Shown here piece after piece: positions 47,001 through 54,283 of a stretch of 64,000 bases of DNA (the stretch's first letter is position 1; each line of letters opens with the position of its first letter). Location of the stretch: assembly GCA_965230625.1 (NCBI GenBank), contig CBDDLL010000001.1, positions 4,526,001 through 4,590,000 of the forward strand. Reading direction: 5' to 3'. Under the pieces are notes generated by a model. The model saw only the letters and a program-made list of their open reading frames with translations, had not been told where the DNA came from and made no database searches. Position numbers and translations under genes: made by a program. This DNA comes from Saccharicrinis sp965230625. GTDB lineage: Bacteria > Bacteroidota > Bacteroidia > Bacteroidales > Marinilabiliaceae.

Positions 47001-48616
47001 AAAACATAACTTCCTACACCCAAATTACTAATGATATATTCTCCTCGTGAGTTTATGGTAATATTTGAATAGTTACTACTAGCAATACCATTTTTTGTTA
47101 GAGTTGCTTTAAAGGGCCCTGCCCCCCCTTCGACTTTATATTTCATTGAGGTTGTAGAACTTCCACATACATAGCTAGCTGGTTGTTTAACATTAAGAAT
47201 TAATTGCGATGGACTTTTTATAGTAACATTTTTTGTTGTTGTACCTTCACACCCATTTGTATCTCGAATTTTAACGTTATATGTTGTACCTACTGTACTT
47301 CCTGATAAATCTGTAATAATTTTATTACTTGGTAAATTTATCCAACTCCCATTCCCATTAAGTTCGTATTGATAACTCCCTGATCCACCAGACACATCCA
47401 CCGTTGCAGAACCTTTAGGTGTTGATAAAGATGTTTGATAATTATCATTAGGTAAGCCACTTGAATTCTTAGTTATTACATTATTTACATTTATTGAATT
47501 AAAATTAACTGCCGTAGGATTATTTATCCATTTAACCTCATTATCAGAACAAACCATTCCATCATACCTAACCGAAAAAAAGTAATATGATGATTTAGTA
47601 ATTGGTTTACTCAATGTTTTAGAAGTTTCTCCAACTTTTACCTCAGTTTCTTTTTCTTGCTGATCAATGAATAGATAACTATATGGTATATTAGGGTGCG
47701 GAAAGCTTCCATTAAGTGTTTCTTTTGTTGTTAAGGTACCCCATTTAAAAAACATTTTATCACCTTCTATAGGGTTTAATCCTGTTATATTGATTTGTGC
47801 ACTGCCATTGTTACATGCCGGTGGAGTAACACTAACATTTATATTGGGAGGAGGTAAAAAAACATAATTTGATTGAGGTTCTGATTTTGAACCATCAGGC
47901 CTAACTACGCGAATTTGAAACTCTTCGTTTCTATCAACATAATTACGTACGTCTTGGTAACTTATATAAACATATTTACTAGAAACATTTTTTGTAATGC
48001 TACCCGACAAACCCCACGAACTAGTTCTTTTTTTAAACTCTAGTGTAACTTTTCCACAATAAATACTGGAATTTGACAATTCAACCTTGATACTGTTGCT
48101 ACCACATGCAATTGCCCCTTTAGCATACGCAGCAATATTATAATAGGGTTGAATACTTTTAAGGGTTAAATTACCAGGTATATATGTATTTCTTAAATCA
48201 TATCCCCCACACGAACCAGAGTTTATGTTTGTATTACCTTTAAAATAAAAAAATCCATCTTTTACTTCAGGTTTATAAATATGATCGAATGATTGGTATT
48301 TTTCGGATTGAGCTCCGCGTGGATCAACACTAATTCGTCCTGATATTAAGGTTGGTATTTTTTTTACTATATGTTCAAAGATAATTTTTGAGTCAGCACC
48401 ACCTGTAAAAACTTTTTCAAATTTTTTATTGTTGGTTTTATCCTCTAAGTTCATAATATATTTCCAACCATAAAAGTTAGTGCTATTCCACCCATAAGTA
48501 ATCTTATATTTTTCTTGACCTTTTAGTATTACTCCTTGTAGAAGTATTACTAATGTTATTAAGATTCTTAAGGAAATAAATCTTAATCTATTTAATATAT
48601 TATCTGGTGTATTCAT
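35048..48616 (-). CDS. Giant SprB-repeat surface protein with T9SS C-terminal sorting domain
   Basis: The 4522-residue protein has a signal peptide (about residues 10-33) and dozens of SprB-like modules of the form C-x-G/N-xx-G-xx-x-V...W-x-G...L-x-x-G-x-Y-x-V-x-V-x-D-x-x-G-C. Two groups are near-identical tandem arrays: a 264-residue unit at residues about 1607-2657 and a 224-residue unit at about 3153-3976. The last roughly 75 residues (MATPNPNNGAFNVKLKL, then VNAPGIYAVFVEV, VKLLVQ) form a type A T9SS sorting domain, so it is exported by T9SS and attached to the surface. SprB of Flavobacterium is a gliding adhesin; adhesion is likely here, gliding unproven. Near residue 1435 a Cys/His-rich insert interrupts one module. 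Confidence 0.92.
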   Translation of the reverse strand: MNTPDNILNRLRFISLRILITLVILLQGVILKGQEKYKITYGWNSTNFYGWKYIMNLEDKTNNKKFEKVFTGGADSKIIFEHIVKKIPTLISGRISVDPRGAQSEKYQSFDHIYKPEVKDGFFYFKGNTNINSGSCGGYDLRNTYIPGNLTLKSIQPYYNIAAYAKGAIACGSNSIKVELSNSSIYCGKVTLEFKKRTSSWGLSGSITKNVSSKYVYISYQDVRNYVDRNEEFQIRVVRPDGSKSEPQSNYVFLPPPNINVSVTPPACNNGSAQINITGLNPIEGDKMFFKWGTLTTKETLNGSFPHPNIPYSYLFIDQQEKETEVKVGETSKTLSKPITKSSYYFFSVRYDGMVCSDNEVKWINNPTAVNFNSINVNNVITKNSSGLPNDNYQTSLSTPKGSATVDVSGGSGSYQYELNGNGSWINLPSNKIITDLSGSTVGTTYNVKIRDTNGCEGTTTKNVTIKSPSQLILNVKQPASYVCGSSTTSMKYKVEGGAGPFKATLTKNGIASSNYSNITINSRGEYIISNLGVGSYVLTVTDDHPAQKNSASGISVNHSFSIDQRTVPTANFITEPTSYCNSNGKDGKIIISNTSPTYASSEYYFKSSNATNYTKSAYNPHNTQTKISGLSAGTYQVYVRGYGCNSSVETVTVNKRSNPVITIINNSLKDQVCERKGSVDIYVNECHYGEDISLQVKENGGSVVKTKSVKPYRNGKIRYEFDYVIPGSEQGKNYQILFSNGARGCSSSSSSFSVGKVNGLSNINYEILRDESCSGKSNAAVRLNRRPQGEYTITGLKGGSYDKDYNIASGLKAGDYEFTITELEGRKCVRTISVKGIKVSDDKLTASVSNNNSASCEGSASGSIQLNASGGISSDGSTNTSQYRYYLNGVLKSTKSSSSNKFTGLSNNSYTLKVIDDVGCEVSKVVNIGFNPNGPITIGNPSNLKDQYCNEGQKGSFSIKATTSNSVNSLKYQISGVSQLHDNKTNSSNPVSFINLDAGNYTVTVTDKEANCSSTSQVQIKNKNYSPNVKVDYTNDLACESANNGNVKISVTDYTASGDNNQGFLFSFKDENNLETSPSDNSSLQKKYSNLNNQNYKLQVTDAFGCKYIKNDVKVPINTNAVTLQINSFTQTSCPLATNGTITVSASQGVPNTSGNYTIYLYEGLKTTPSQILTGSKVTFSGLKVSEYKIKVIDEEGCSYTSTPIGITSRVNTLSITNPLVDKTTCYGGSDGSIAVTIGNDNYPGGTYTYKIYKKNGSKYSEYAGASFNRSTGKFSGLSAGIYEINVKEQGQNCFASYSNIEVAEPLPIQFFDSSISCISKHNGSDGAFSIFISEGNKEYTYEWYKDGENPETGTISYSNPETAYNFKRSGLKAGKYIFKLKDIKGCNYFNGSDTYVKEVVITQPSAPLSLSAKVTNERCYNSKDGRVVLNATGGWLCAEHVHSEDCNNVAHYNCPDWQEGAGKKCKESPYLFAIGSGGWSCKYDYQQLDPGNYTFRVKDKAGNVESISITIKSRPSMSLSINSVTDATCPGYADGKVNATVNIDDLGKDDIDYIIRSTNAGSTFADVTLNGNKFFNYNLLPEGNYQLNISDVNGCKTSATFVINEPAPAEISYTHNYIKDKGDATGELSVSTSKGNGVFDYKVLFDGNVIYNETENTSGSISMSNRLAGVYTVQVRDTAGCAYESGEWMERTIEIKEPAETFTFGKQELSNVTCKSFRNGFVNAEATGGWGNEYKYSLNGKPEQTNGFYDNLVPGSYALTIADTSGVSRIWNFEITEPDSLTIKVDKTFDATCPLYSNGRIETTVENGIDFYNGLQFSIRDLYNPSNYHGDFRSFKKDYRYSKLPKGEYEITVRDSNSCEDTDVFSIGEPAPAEISYTHNYIKDKGDATGELLVSTTKGNGVFDYKVLLDGNVIYNETENTSGSISMSNRLAGVYTVQVRDTAGCAYESGEWMERTIEIKEPAETFTFGKQELSNVTCKSFGNGFVKAEATGGWGNEYKYSLNGKQEQTNGFYDNLVPGSYALTIADTSGVSRIWNFEITEPDSLTIKVDKTFDATCPQYSNGRIETTVENGINFYNGLQFSIRDLNTPPNYHGDFRSFKKDYRYSKLPKGEYEITVRDSNSCEDTDVFSIGEPAPAEISYTHNYIKDKGDATGELLVSTTKGNGVFDYKVLLDGNVIYNETENTSGSISMSNLLAGVYTVQVRDTAGCAYESGEWMERTIEIKEPAETFTFGKQELSNVTCKSFGNGFVKAEATGGWGNEYKYSLNGKQEQTNGFYDNLVPGTYALTIADTSGVSRIWNFEITEPDSLTIKVDKTFDATCPQYSNGRIETTVENGIDFYNGLQFSIRDLNTPSNYHGDFRSFKKDYRYSKLPKGEYEITVRDSNSCEDTDVFSIGEPAPAEISYTHNYIKDKGDATGELSVSTTKGNGVFDYKVLFDGNVIYNETENTSGSISMNNRLAGLYTIQVRDIGCVEWMERAIEIKEPKQTFMFGKQELSNVTCKSFGNGFVDAIATGGWGNEYEYSLNGKQEQANGFYDNLVPGTYALTIADTSGVSRIWNFEITEPDSLTIKVDKTFDATCPQYANGRIETTVENGINFYNGLQFSIRDLNTPSNYHGDFKSFKKDYRYGKLPKGEYEITVRDSNACMDTDLFSIGEPDTVKINIKHNYIKAKGNLSGFISIDIDNGNQWFDYKWFYNDGALAFDQGQIANTLDLKFIPAGEYKLMVRDTAGCVYESSDWMERTIQIKEPDKALRFNILQNQPVSCFELSDGLIEVVPEGGWGDYTLINNLGKPQNHGKFNNLVAGEYKISITDSAGISWDSTLIIVQPDLLKANYESHKNINCYNGNDGEINLEVNGGNGNYQISIDEINWIEGTSIQKLPIGKYNLHVKDAKGCAVAVENIVLTQPEEIVKISENIIKSRCLNNEGSIEAEFTGGIGQFSFDWFKISDDNTIETPMVGETASNIYNLYSSRYKVLVTDEHLCTIPFEFVVGDITDLGIDTIIVTPVSCFGYSDGNAKAEVIKGNKPYFYSWPSSVTNYYNDSVWGVSSGEYELLVRDNKGCRTSQKFNIETPDPLLFDTINFSDPLCYGGIQGVMEVQAQGGTPGYIYEWSNGVNTNLVSDVEPGIYSLKLKDSHQCEANFDVEFDYQRVLTPFIGNDTLICQYDSLIIDPGTYHTYNLVSESGYSSTSSKPVIKDPSIYYLEVTDADHCLGYDTLKLDVSYLNISDFKQKDVTCNKYADGLAEINVSPAGWDHIIRWPDGSGKTSWHNLSGGDYNVQVTDKYGCVDNRKFSIFEPDVLNYQINLFEHTLCYGNFNGVIEGEVQGGVQPYNVLWSNGSSEESIHQLDTGNYRIDITDANNCSYQKEFDLDYQRKLTPFIGNDTLICHYDSLIIDPGTYHTYNLVSESGYSSTSSKPVIKDPSIYYLEVTDADHCLGYDTLKLDVSYLNISDFKQKDVTCNKYADGLAEINVSPAGWDHIIRWPDGSGKTSWHNLSGGDYNVQVTDKYGCVDNRKFSIFEPDVLNYQINLFEHTLCYGNFNGVIEGEVQGGVQPYNVLWSNGSSEESIHQLDTGNYRIDITDANNCSYQKEFDLDYQRKLTPFIGNDTLICQYDSLIIDPGTYHTYNLVSESGYSSTSSKPVIKDPSIYYLEVTDADHCLGYDTLKLDVSYLNISDFKQKDVTCNKYADGLAEINVSPAGWDHIIRWPDGSGKTSWHNLSGGDYNVQVTDKYGCVDNRKFSIFEPDVLNYQINLFEHTLCYGNFNGVIEGEVQGGVQPYNVLWSNGSSEESIHQLDTGNYRIDITDANNCSYQKEFDLDYQRKLTPFIGNDTLICHYDSLIIDPGTYHTYNLVSESGYSSTSSKPVIKDPSIYYLKVTDADHCLGYDTLKLDVSYLNISDFKQKDVTCNKYADGLAEINVSPAGWDHIIRWPDGSGKTSWHNLSGGDYNVQVTDKYGCVDNRKFSIFEPDVLNYQITDILDPLCLGNFNGYIHGEVKGGVLPYSVNWNNGMRNQNINDLDTGYYRIDVTDANNCFYQKEFNFSYRKNLKPYVGKDTLICHYNTLPLDAGDYKKFAWTASNGFSSSKRNIAVEDPGTYYLRVTDKDKCLGFDTINIDVSYLKISDFNYQDVTCNGDADGWAKVTVSPKDWVHNIEWTDGSDNKNWTGLSGGNYDVRVYDTYGCEDNHLFTIYEPDAMALTVNKLMNPLCFGVPNGIIKVSASGGRPKYSYVWKHGENKHKVNNLDIGSYHLDIYDIKNCHINRKFELDYETTIYPVLGEDKVVCEDNTVRLYPGKFEEYKWSNTLGNTATDSAWVVGDKAEYYVEVMDDRNCIGRDTVFVDTRDTDLIPEFLVASSVPVGDTLIIVEVSQPKPQMLDWHFSGKHQIVEQSTFYSKVIFEEEGNYEIVLNAHSYNCMAQARKTILVTPSVQRNTSEETSRKILSLMATPNPNNGAFNVKLKLDKARDATLYLVGIQDGKIVDKRKVNGLDTYNEFYNVNAPGIYAVFVEVDDERQVVKLLVQ
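36687..39156 (-). repeat. Tandem array, 672-bp period, about 3.7 near-identical copies
   Basis: The same sequence recurs every 672 bp (for example AATATGCTAA at 36711, 37383, 38055 and 38727), coding a 224-residue unit. Each unit holds two SprB modules and one Ig-like module beginning LTPFIGNDTLIC. Copies differ by only a few bases, such as CATAATGACAGATC versus CATATTGACAGATT, which suggests recent expansion or ongoing gene conversion. The array ends abruptly at 39156. Confidence 0.93.
40644..43796 (-). repeat. Tandem array, 792-bp period, four copies
   Basis: TCCCCAATGC recurs at 41421, 42213 and 43005, exactly 792 bp apart, coding 264-residue units of three SprB modules each. The copy nearest 40644 has diverged more and is 777 bp because five residues are missing (VRDIGCVEWMER against VRDTAGCAYESGEWMER). 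The other three are nearly identical. Confidence 0.93.
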
Positions 48617-48639
48617 TGTATTATGGATTGGTTCTTTAC

Positions 48640-51600
48640 TTAATCATATATATTAAATTGGGTATTCTCAAAATCATTTCTGAGATTAACAACTTTTGAT
48701 GAAGTCGTTTTATTAATTCCTGGTAAATTATATGATACGCGTATTGGATAATTCCCTTTACCAAGCTGTGGCCATGGATATGTTTTTATAATATCCTCTA
48801 CTGATTTAGTTTGGGAAATTATTTTTTTATCCAAAAGATTAACAAGATTATTTCTTATTGATAAATAATCGTTAGCCCAAACAGAAGGAAGCCCATAATA
48901 AATATCATATCGATTATCTACGAAATTAAATGTACCGGTTTGGATATTATTCTCATTAATTTTAACAACGTTTCCTGTTTGATAGATCCAAATAGGTTTA
49001 AGTGGAGGTACTCCATAATCACTAATTGTTCTATTATCAATTCTAGCTTTTTCATGAATTGGATAATTATTATAAATCATTTTACCATAGGTAGAATTAT
49101 ACCAATCTGCAGAATTAAGAACTGCCTCAATTCGAATAAGTGGCAATAGAGTTGATGTGCCTTTAATTTCAAATAAGCCATATAACTCGTCCGTATTAAC
49201 AATGACTCCAGGGTACTCTATTGCTGGTGCAATAGGTGATCTAAAACTTACTTTTAATTCACTCTCTGGCCACTTATCCAAAAACTTATTGTACTTACTA
49301 CATCTAAAATCTAAGTCGTAAAAGGTTTTCTCTTCCCCATCATTAACTACCCCTTCTGCGCTTCTGGTAACCAACTCCATATCAGCATTTCCTTCATTAC
49401 CAATAACAGTTTGAGTATTTTCTGTTACATTTCTATCCACATTAGTAGCTGTTGCAGCCGGAACATGTACCAACTCTAGTTTGTAAACTTTTTCGTTATT
49501 TAGATTTGGTATCTCGGCTTCTACTGTTTGACGTACTGGATTATATCTCAGAGATGTGTAAGTTGGTGTTCCATTCACCTGCGTCCAGCGTGCTTTTTGT
49601 AAATAATCTCCGGTATTATCAAAAAATGGTGCAATATCCATGTTAAATAATACATATGCCACATTGTGCTCATCTTTATAAAAGTTTACCATCCTGTTTA
49701 CTGGATAAGTGTGAGTTACTACTTCATCTGGTATTCTCTCTGGTAGAGCACCTGTTGTAAAAGTATACTCTTTGGTTTCGTAGTAAACTTTTCCATCATC
49801 GCCCTTATACTGCTGCCATTTATTATCTACAAACTCATCAAAACTCACCTTGGCAACAATTTTATATTTTGTATTAGGATAAAACATTGTGTTCATTCGA
49901 TATGCCAATGTTGTTTTATCTCCATTCCATTCTATCTCTCCGGGATATTCACTTCCATCTTCTTTAATAATTGCAAACTCATTAAGGTTAATTTTAAATG
50001 TTTTTGTTAATTCAGGATCTTCTGCTATTTGTATTACTTTATCCACTGGCATATTGAATACCCCTTGTGGCATAGTAAACAAGTCAACATCGTTAGCATC
50101 ATTATCTGGAGTTAAATCCGCAATTATCTCAAGGTCTGACAAATCCCCTATGGTGCGCAGCTCGCATTTTTCTCCAACTACAGCCTCAAATTTGCAATCT
50201 CCTTTAACCATACCTCCAAGTATACGATACCTACCTCCTACAACTCCTTTCATCCACGTAGGATTAGGGCCTTCTATACGTATTGCAGCTGCTGCTTGTA
50301 AATTAATAATATCAAACTTCTTTCTTTTGCCAAATACTTTAACCTTGATACCAATTTTACCAGCAAAATATGCGTAAGCCTGTCCTTTTGCAAACCAACC
50401 ATTAATACCAATAGAACCACTTTTTCCTTTACAAAAAGCATTAGGGCCATAATCAAGAAGCATTACATCATATCCACCCCCCAAGTTAAATCTTGCAAAA
50501 AATACCATAAAGGTTAAATCTCCTGTATCAAGCTCAAAGTTTGTCCCAAATGCCAGTCCTTTACCTGTTATCAATTCCCCCTCTTTGCGTTCTCCATTAA
50601 AATCTTCCTGGCTCATATTTAATATTTCCAACACCCTTTGATTCATCATCATGGCATCAGGAATATCATGACCAGCCATAAAGTATGAGTTAGTCTCCAT
50701 CAGCCCGATATAATTAACTCCTATTGGGCTGGTTGGTGTTCCTAAGTGCAGATACCATTTATCCGGATCAATGTGCATTACTCCTGATCCGGCCAGATTA
50801 TTTTTTTGTGATCCCTTAATAGCTCCCGCAATATTAAGATACATTTCCATTTCAGCATGAAATGCATCATTCTGGAAATCCATAACCATACTTAATTTTA
50901 CCATCATACAACTACTTGGTACCTTAGGTGTTTCACCATTTGCTGTAGCAGCTGCTAACTTTTTCATTGCGTCTTTAGGAATAAAATCAGGAGGTTGTAA
51001 CATATTTGCCTCTCCTACAAAACCTATTAATGCAATACCCATAGAAGATGTAAATGAAACCTCTAAACTTAACTTGGCATCGACAACGCTAGGATTCACA
51101 ATTCCTCCCTTAACTCCAACCTTTAAACCAAGAAAAATAGATTCATCCGGGACATAATTGATATCTGAAAGCGACTTTCCAAATTCACTATCTGGATTTT
51201 CTGCAGCTCCTTGCCGCATTTTATAAAAAACACCACCACCTAATCCACTCACCATAAAAGGTCCAGCTGGTATTCCAGTGCTCGATGTATAAAAGGCATC
51301 AACAAAAAAGTAACGGAATCCGTTTACTTTACCAAAAACAACAACTGCCTCCATCTCAAACTGTCCTATAAAATTTGCTTTAATGGCTCCCCTAAATCCA
51401 TCTCCATATGTAGGATCTCCATCAGCAATCATCATTTGCCCAGAAATTTCAAAAGCCCCAGCAACAGACGCTTCTATAAAGATATTAGAAACTTCTACCC
51501 CTAAATAACTCCATTCACCCTCTGAAATTGATGCAACTATTCCAATATCTGTTTCTCCTGAAAAACCAAGTTCATCAGAAGGGATTAAATTAACCGCTAC

Positions 51601-53127
51601 GCCAAAAGTAAAAACTGCTTCATCTCCTTCTCTTCTTGTAAATGCTACTTCGGTGATACTTATAGGAAAGCCATTAAAAAAGGCACTTTGATTTTCATCT
51701 TCCGAAGCTAACTGAACACTATTAATATCAAAATGAGGAGCTTCGGTTGCAATCATTAATCCTTCAAAATCAACTTTAGGAATTGACACTAAAGTATTTT
51801 TCGATTCTGAATTTTTTGAAGCCGAGAACGTAATATCTCCATGCAGCATCGCAACTGCTTGAAATTCCTCCTGCTCAACCTTTACTGTAATACTGGAACA
51901 GGGTAATAAATTAACTTTGGCAGAAAAAATATCAAAATCTACTCCTCCTCCTGGTGTAACCCCAAAGTGATATTCTCCACCAGCATCGTAATATGCTTCA
52001 TATTCTAATGGATCTTCAATCCCCTCAACTATAACGCCTCCTTGTAAGCCTAAACTCTTAAAATCACCAGTAAAAAATATTAAATTAAAGTTTATAATAG
52101 ACATATTCCAATCCCCTAACTTACCTTGCTCGTATGTTAATAAATCGTCTACACCAAACTCTCCTGTCAATCCAAAATCATCCAAAAATACATCTGTTGC
52201 ATAAAAAGTTGTTACATTACCTTGACGGGAGTTAAATTTTTTACTCAAAAAAACCTGTGCCTCATGCACATAAAAACCTTTCCATAACTTAGCCATCTCC
52301 CCTGTAAATTCTCCTGGATATTCTTCTGGTAATTTAAATCCTATAGCATTTTGAGTATCGCTAAAATCTAATGTTAGTTTTTTAAACGAAAAGTAAGCTT
52401 CTTCAAATCCCTTAACTTTAAAGGGCTCAAATGATAATTCTAGTAATAAATCGTTTAAACTGGTAGCTGTAATAAAAAAGCTTGTAGTAACAACTCCAAG
52501 TTCCTTCCCTGTTTGCGGTTCTACTTTTACAAATTTGTTTTTGTCTAACTCTACTGATGCATTAATACCTAAACTTTTAAAACCATTACAGTCCCAGTTT
52601 ACAAAACTCCCTGGTTGCCAAAATAAACTACTATTTTCTCCTAGTTTAGTTTTTACCTTAGAAACCAACTCTAATCTAAATCCATTAGTTAAGCCGCTTT
52701 TAAAAGAAAACTGAATATTTTTTGCTCTAAATCTTATTATTTTCCCATCAATAGGATTACGAATAGACATGAAGGCGTTAAACTCTGCATATTGAGGATG
52801 TATTGTTGCTTTATCAATAATTATAAAGTAATCTGGATTTTCATCTGTACTATAAGATAATCCAATGGGTAAGCTTAAAAAAGAGGCTGAATCTAATTGA
52901 CTAGTAAAACGTTTTTCTTTTATAATACTTTCTTTTATCGCATCCATTTTTGCCTCTGAATCGGAAAGCTTAGTAGACTCCTCACTATCCCCTGGTAAAA
53001 GTTGATAATCTGTACTTATAGTTTCTAATTCATTAAAGTTTCGAATAGACCCTACTTCATACTCATTTGCTAACACATATATTCCTGTTAACCAAACAAC
53101 AAAAGCTATTAGTATATATTTAGCCAT
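48640..53127 (-). CDS. Large secreted protein of unknown function (1495 aa), partner of the giant surface protein
   Basis: There is a signal peptide (LIAFVVWLTGIYVLA). The body is almost entirely beta-strand and glycine-rich, with repeated amphipathic pairs (FGLTGEFGVDDL, LGLQGGVIVEGIED, VSGLGGGVFYKMRQG). This looks like a beta-helix or barrel-like assembly rather than globular enzyme domains. Near residues 1090-1180 are Ig-like segments resembling Big_5 (MPVDKVIQIAED, FTTGALP). There is no sorting domain and no catalytic motif I can name. It starts 16 bp after the upstream small secreted gene and ends 23 bp before the giant SprB-repeat gene, so co-expression is very likely. It could be a periplasmic or surface partner of that protein. 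Confidence 0.7.
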   Translation of the reverse strand: MAKYILIAFVVWLTGIYVLANEYEVGSIRNFNELETISTDYQLLPGDSEESTKLSDSEAKMDAIKESIIKEKRFTSQLDSASFLSLPIGLSYSTDENPDYFIIIDKATIHPQYAEFNAFMSIRNPIDGKIIRFRAKNIQFSFKSGLTNGFRLELVSKVKTKLGENSSLFWQPGSFVNWDCNGFKSLGINASVELDKNKFVKVEPQTGKELGVVTTSFFITATSLNDLLLELSFEPFKVKGFEEAYFSFKKLTLDFSDTQNAIGFKLPEEYPGEFTGEMAKLWKGFYVHEAQVFLSKKFNSRQGNVTTFYATDVFLDDFGLTGEFGVDDLLTYEQGKLGDWNMSIINFNLIFFTGDFKSLGLQGGVIVEGIEDPLEYEAYYDAGGEYHFGVTPGGGVDFDIFSAKVNLLPCSSITVKVEQEEFQAVAMLHGDITFSASKNSESKNTLVSIPKVDFEGLMIATEAPHFDINSVQLASEDENQSAFFNGFPISITEVAFTRREGDEAVFTFGVAVNLIPSDELGFSGETDIGIVASISEGEWSYLGVEVSNIFIEASVAGAFEISGQMMIADGDPTYGDGFRGAIKANFIGQFEMEAVVVFGKVNGFRYFFVDAFYTSSTGIPAGPFMVSGLGGGVFYKMRQGAAENPDSEFGKSLSDINYVPDESIFLGLKVGVKGGIVNPSVVDAKLSLEVSFTSSMGIALIGFVGEANMLQPPDFIPKDAMKKLAAATANGETPKVPSSCMMVKLSMVMDFQNDAFHAEMEMYLNIAGAIKGSQKNNLAGSGVMHIDPDKWYLHLGTPTSPIGVNYIGLMETNSYFMAGHDIPDAMMMNQRVLEILNMSQEDFNGERKEGELITGKGLAFGTNFELDTGDLTFMVFFARFNLGGGYDVMLLDYGPNAFCKGKSGSIGINGWFAKGQAYAYFAGKIGIKVKVFGKRKKFDIINLQAAAAIRIEGPNPTWMKGVVGGRYRILGGMVKGDCKFEAVVGEKCELRTIGDLSDLEIIADLTPDNDANDVDLFTMPQGVFNMPVDKVIQIAEDPELTKTFKINLNEFAIIKEDGSEYPGEIEWNGDKTTLAYRMNTMFYPNTKYKIVAKVSFDEFVDNKWQQYKGDDGKVYYETKEYTFTTGALPERIPDEVVTHTYPVNRMVNFYKDEHNVAYVLFNMDIAPFFDNTGDYLQKARWTQVNGTPTYTSLRYNPVRQTVEAEIPNLNNEKVYKLELVHVPAATATNVDRNVTENTQTVIGNEGNADMELVTRSAEGVVNDGEEKTFYDLDFRCSKYNKFLDKWPESELKVSFRSPIAPAIEYPGVIVNTDELYGLFEIKGTSTLLPLIRIEAVLNSADWYNSTYGKMIYNNYPIHEKARIDNRTISDYGVPPLKPIWIYQTGNVVKINENNIQTGTFNFVDNRYDIYYGLPSVWANDYLSIRNNLVNLLDKKIISQTKSVEDIIKTYPWPQLGKGNYPIRVSYNLPGINKTTSSKVVNLRNDFENTQFNIYD

Positions 53128-53143
53128 TCCTTTTCAGATTATA

Positions 53144-54076
53144 TTAAATTTCTTTTAATTCGTATAAATAGTTGTTTTGTAATATCCAATTTCGAACCTC
53201 GAGTAAAGTTCTTTCATAATCATCGGTTACTATGTCACCTGATTCGTATAGCTCAATTGGAAAATCCTTGATATATGGTGCTATCATTTCTATCAATCTA
53301 TATGCGCAAGTAATTTTAACCTCACTATCTGGGTCTGTTGATGTGCAGTTTATATTATCAACTAAAATTTGCTGCAATATGTAATCATAACAAAACCGAT
53401 TGTGCAAATACAATAAATCAGGAATTAAATTATATATCACTTGATCGCTAATTGAAAACTGCTGTACTTTTTTTAAACAACTCTTTACCTTATCCAAATC
53501 TCCCATCCTGCCTAAAACAAGCTCAATATTCCATTTTGTTGAAGTATCGATATTATCATCCTGTAAGCGAGATTCATAATAAGGTATAAGCCCATCAATA
53601 TTTAGCTTTCCTGAAAGTCTAATAATACTTTTATAATGTTGAACACTTTCTTTTAATAAAATTGACGACAAAAGAGTTTTGCTTTGTTTATTAAAGTACT
53701 CGTTAGGAAGTTCCAATAATTTTTTAACAACAGAATATACATGAAGTGAATTTGTACTATCTAACCCCTTATTAATTAAATAAAGTACATCTTCTTGCTT
53801 AAGTTTTAATTTCTGAGTAATACTTATTTCTTGAAATAATAAATTATAAAAAAACAATACATCTTCATCTGACTTAGACAAAACATAATTATATACATCT
53901 TCTTTAGGAATTTCATATTTTCTTAACAAATCCTCTACATCTTTATACACATAAAATCCCTTTTTATTTTTATCTATTAAATCAATTAATTGAGAATCTA
54001 TTTTACCATAAAGTACCGAGCTAAAAAGTAAGTAAAATAGAAAAACACATATTTGTTTACTTAATGTAAATTTCAT
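53144..54076 (-). CDS. Secreted helical protein of unknown function
   Basis: The 310-residue protein has a signal peptide (about residues 7-24, ending VLYG). The rest is helical with loosely repeated 30-40 residue segments (LLELPNEYFNKQSKTLL, YYESRLQDDNIDTSTKWNIELVLGRMGD), recalling HEAT/ARM-type solenoids, though no clear consensus is visible. It is the first gene of the - strand surface cluster, 16 bp before the 1495-residue gene. A perfect 16-bp palindrome lies 192 bp upstream. I do not recognise the family. Confidence 0.7.
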   Translation of the reverse strand: MKFTLSKQICVFLFYLLFSSVLYGKIDSQLIDLIDKNKKGFYVYKDVEDLLRKYEIPKEDVYNYVLSKSDEDVLFFYNLLFQEISITQKLKLKQEDVLYLINKGLDSTNSLHVYSVVKKLLELPNEYFNKQSKTLLSSILLKESVQHYKSIIRLSGKLNIDGLIPYYESRLQDDNIDTSTKWNIELVLGRMGDLDKVKSCLKKVQQFSISDQVIYNLIPDLLYLHNRFCYDYILQQILVDNINCTSTDPDSEVKITCAYRLIEMIAPYIKDFPIELYESGDIVTDDYERTLLEVRNWILQNNYLYELKEI

Positions 54077-54267
54077 ATTAACAAATTATTTTGTATTCTT
54101 TAACTACCCCAATATTTTTTATGTTCAAACTATTTGCTAACAAAATTCAACTAGCGTAAAGATTCCTTATGATATTGTAACTCAAAACACTTAATATATA
54201 TCACTTTATATCTGCCCTTTAATTTATTTTACAAAACAATTTTAACAATAAATTTATCACATAACAA

Positions 54268-54283
54268 TACCCGATTTCGGGTA
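54268..54283. promoter_or_regulatory. 16-bp palindromic operator candidate, copy 1
   Basis: TACCCGATTTCGGGTA is a palindrome (6-bp arms around ATTT-type centre) in the divergent region upstream of the surface cluster. It matches copies at 58479 and 62120 with the consensus TACCYGATTTCRGGTA. Confidence 0.6.
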
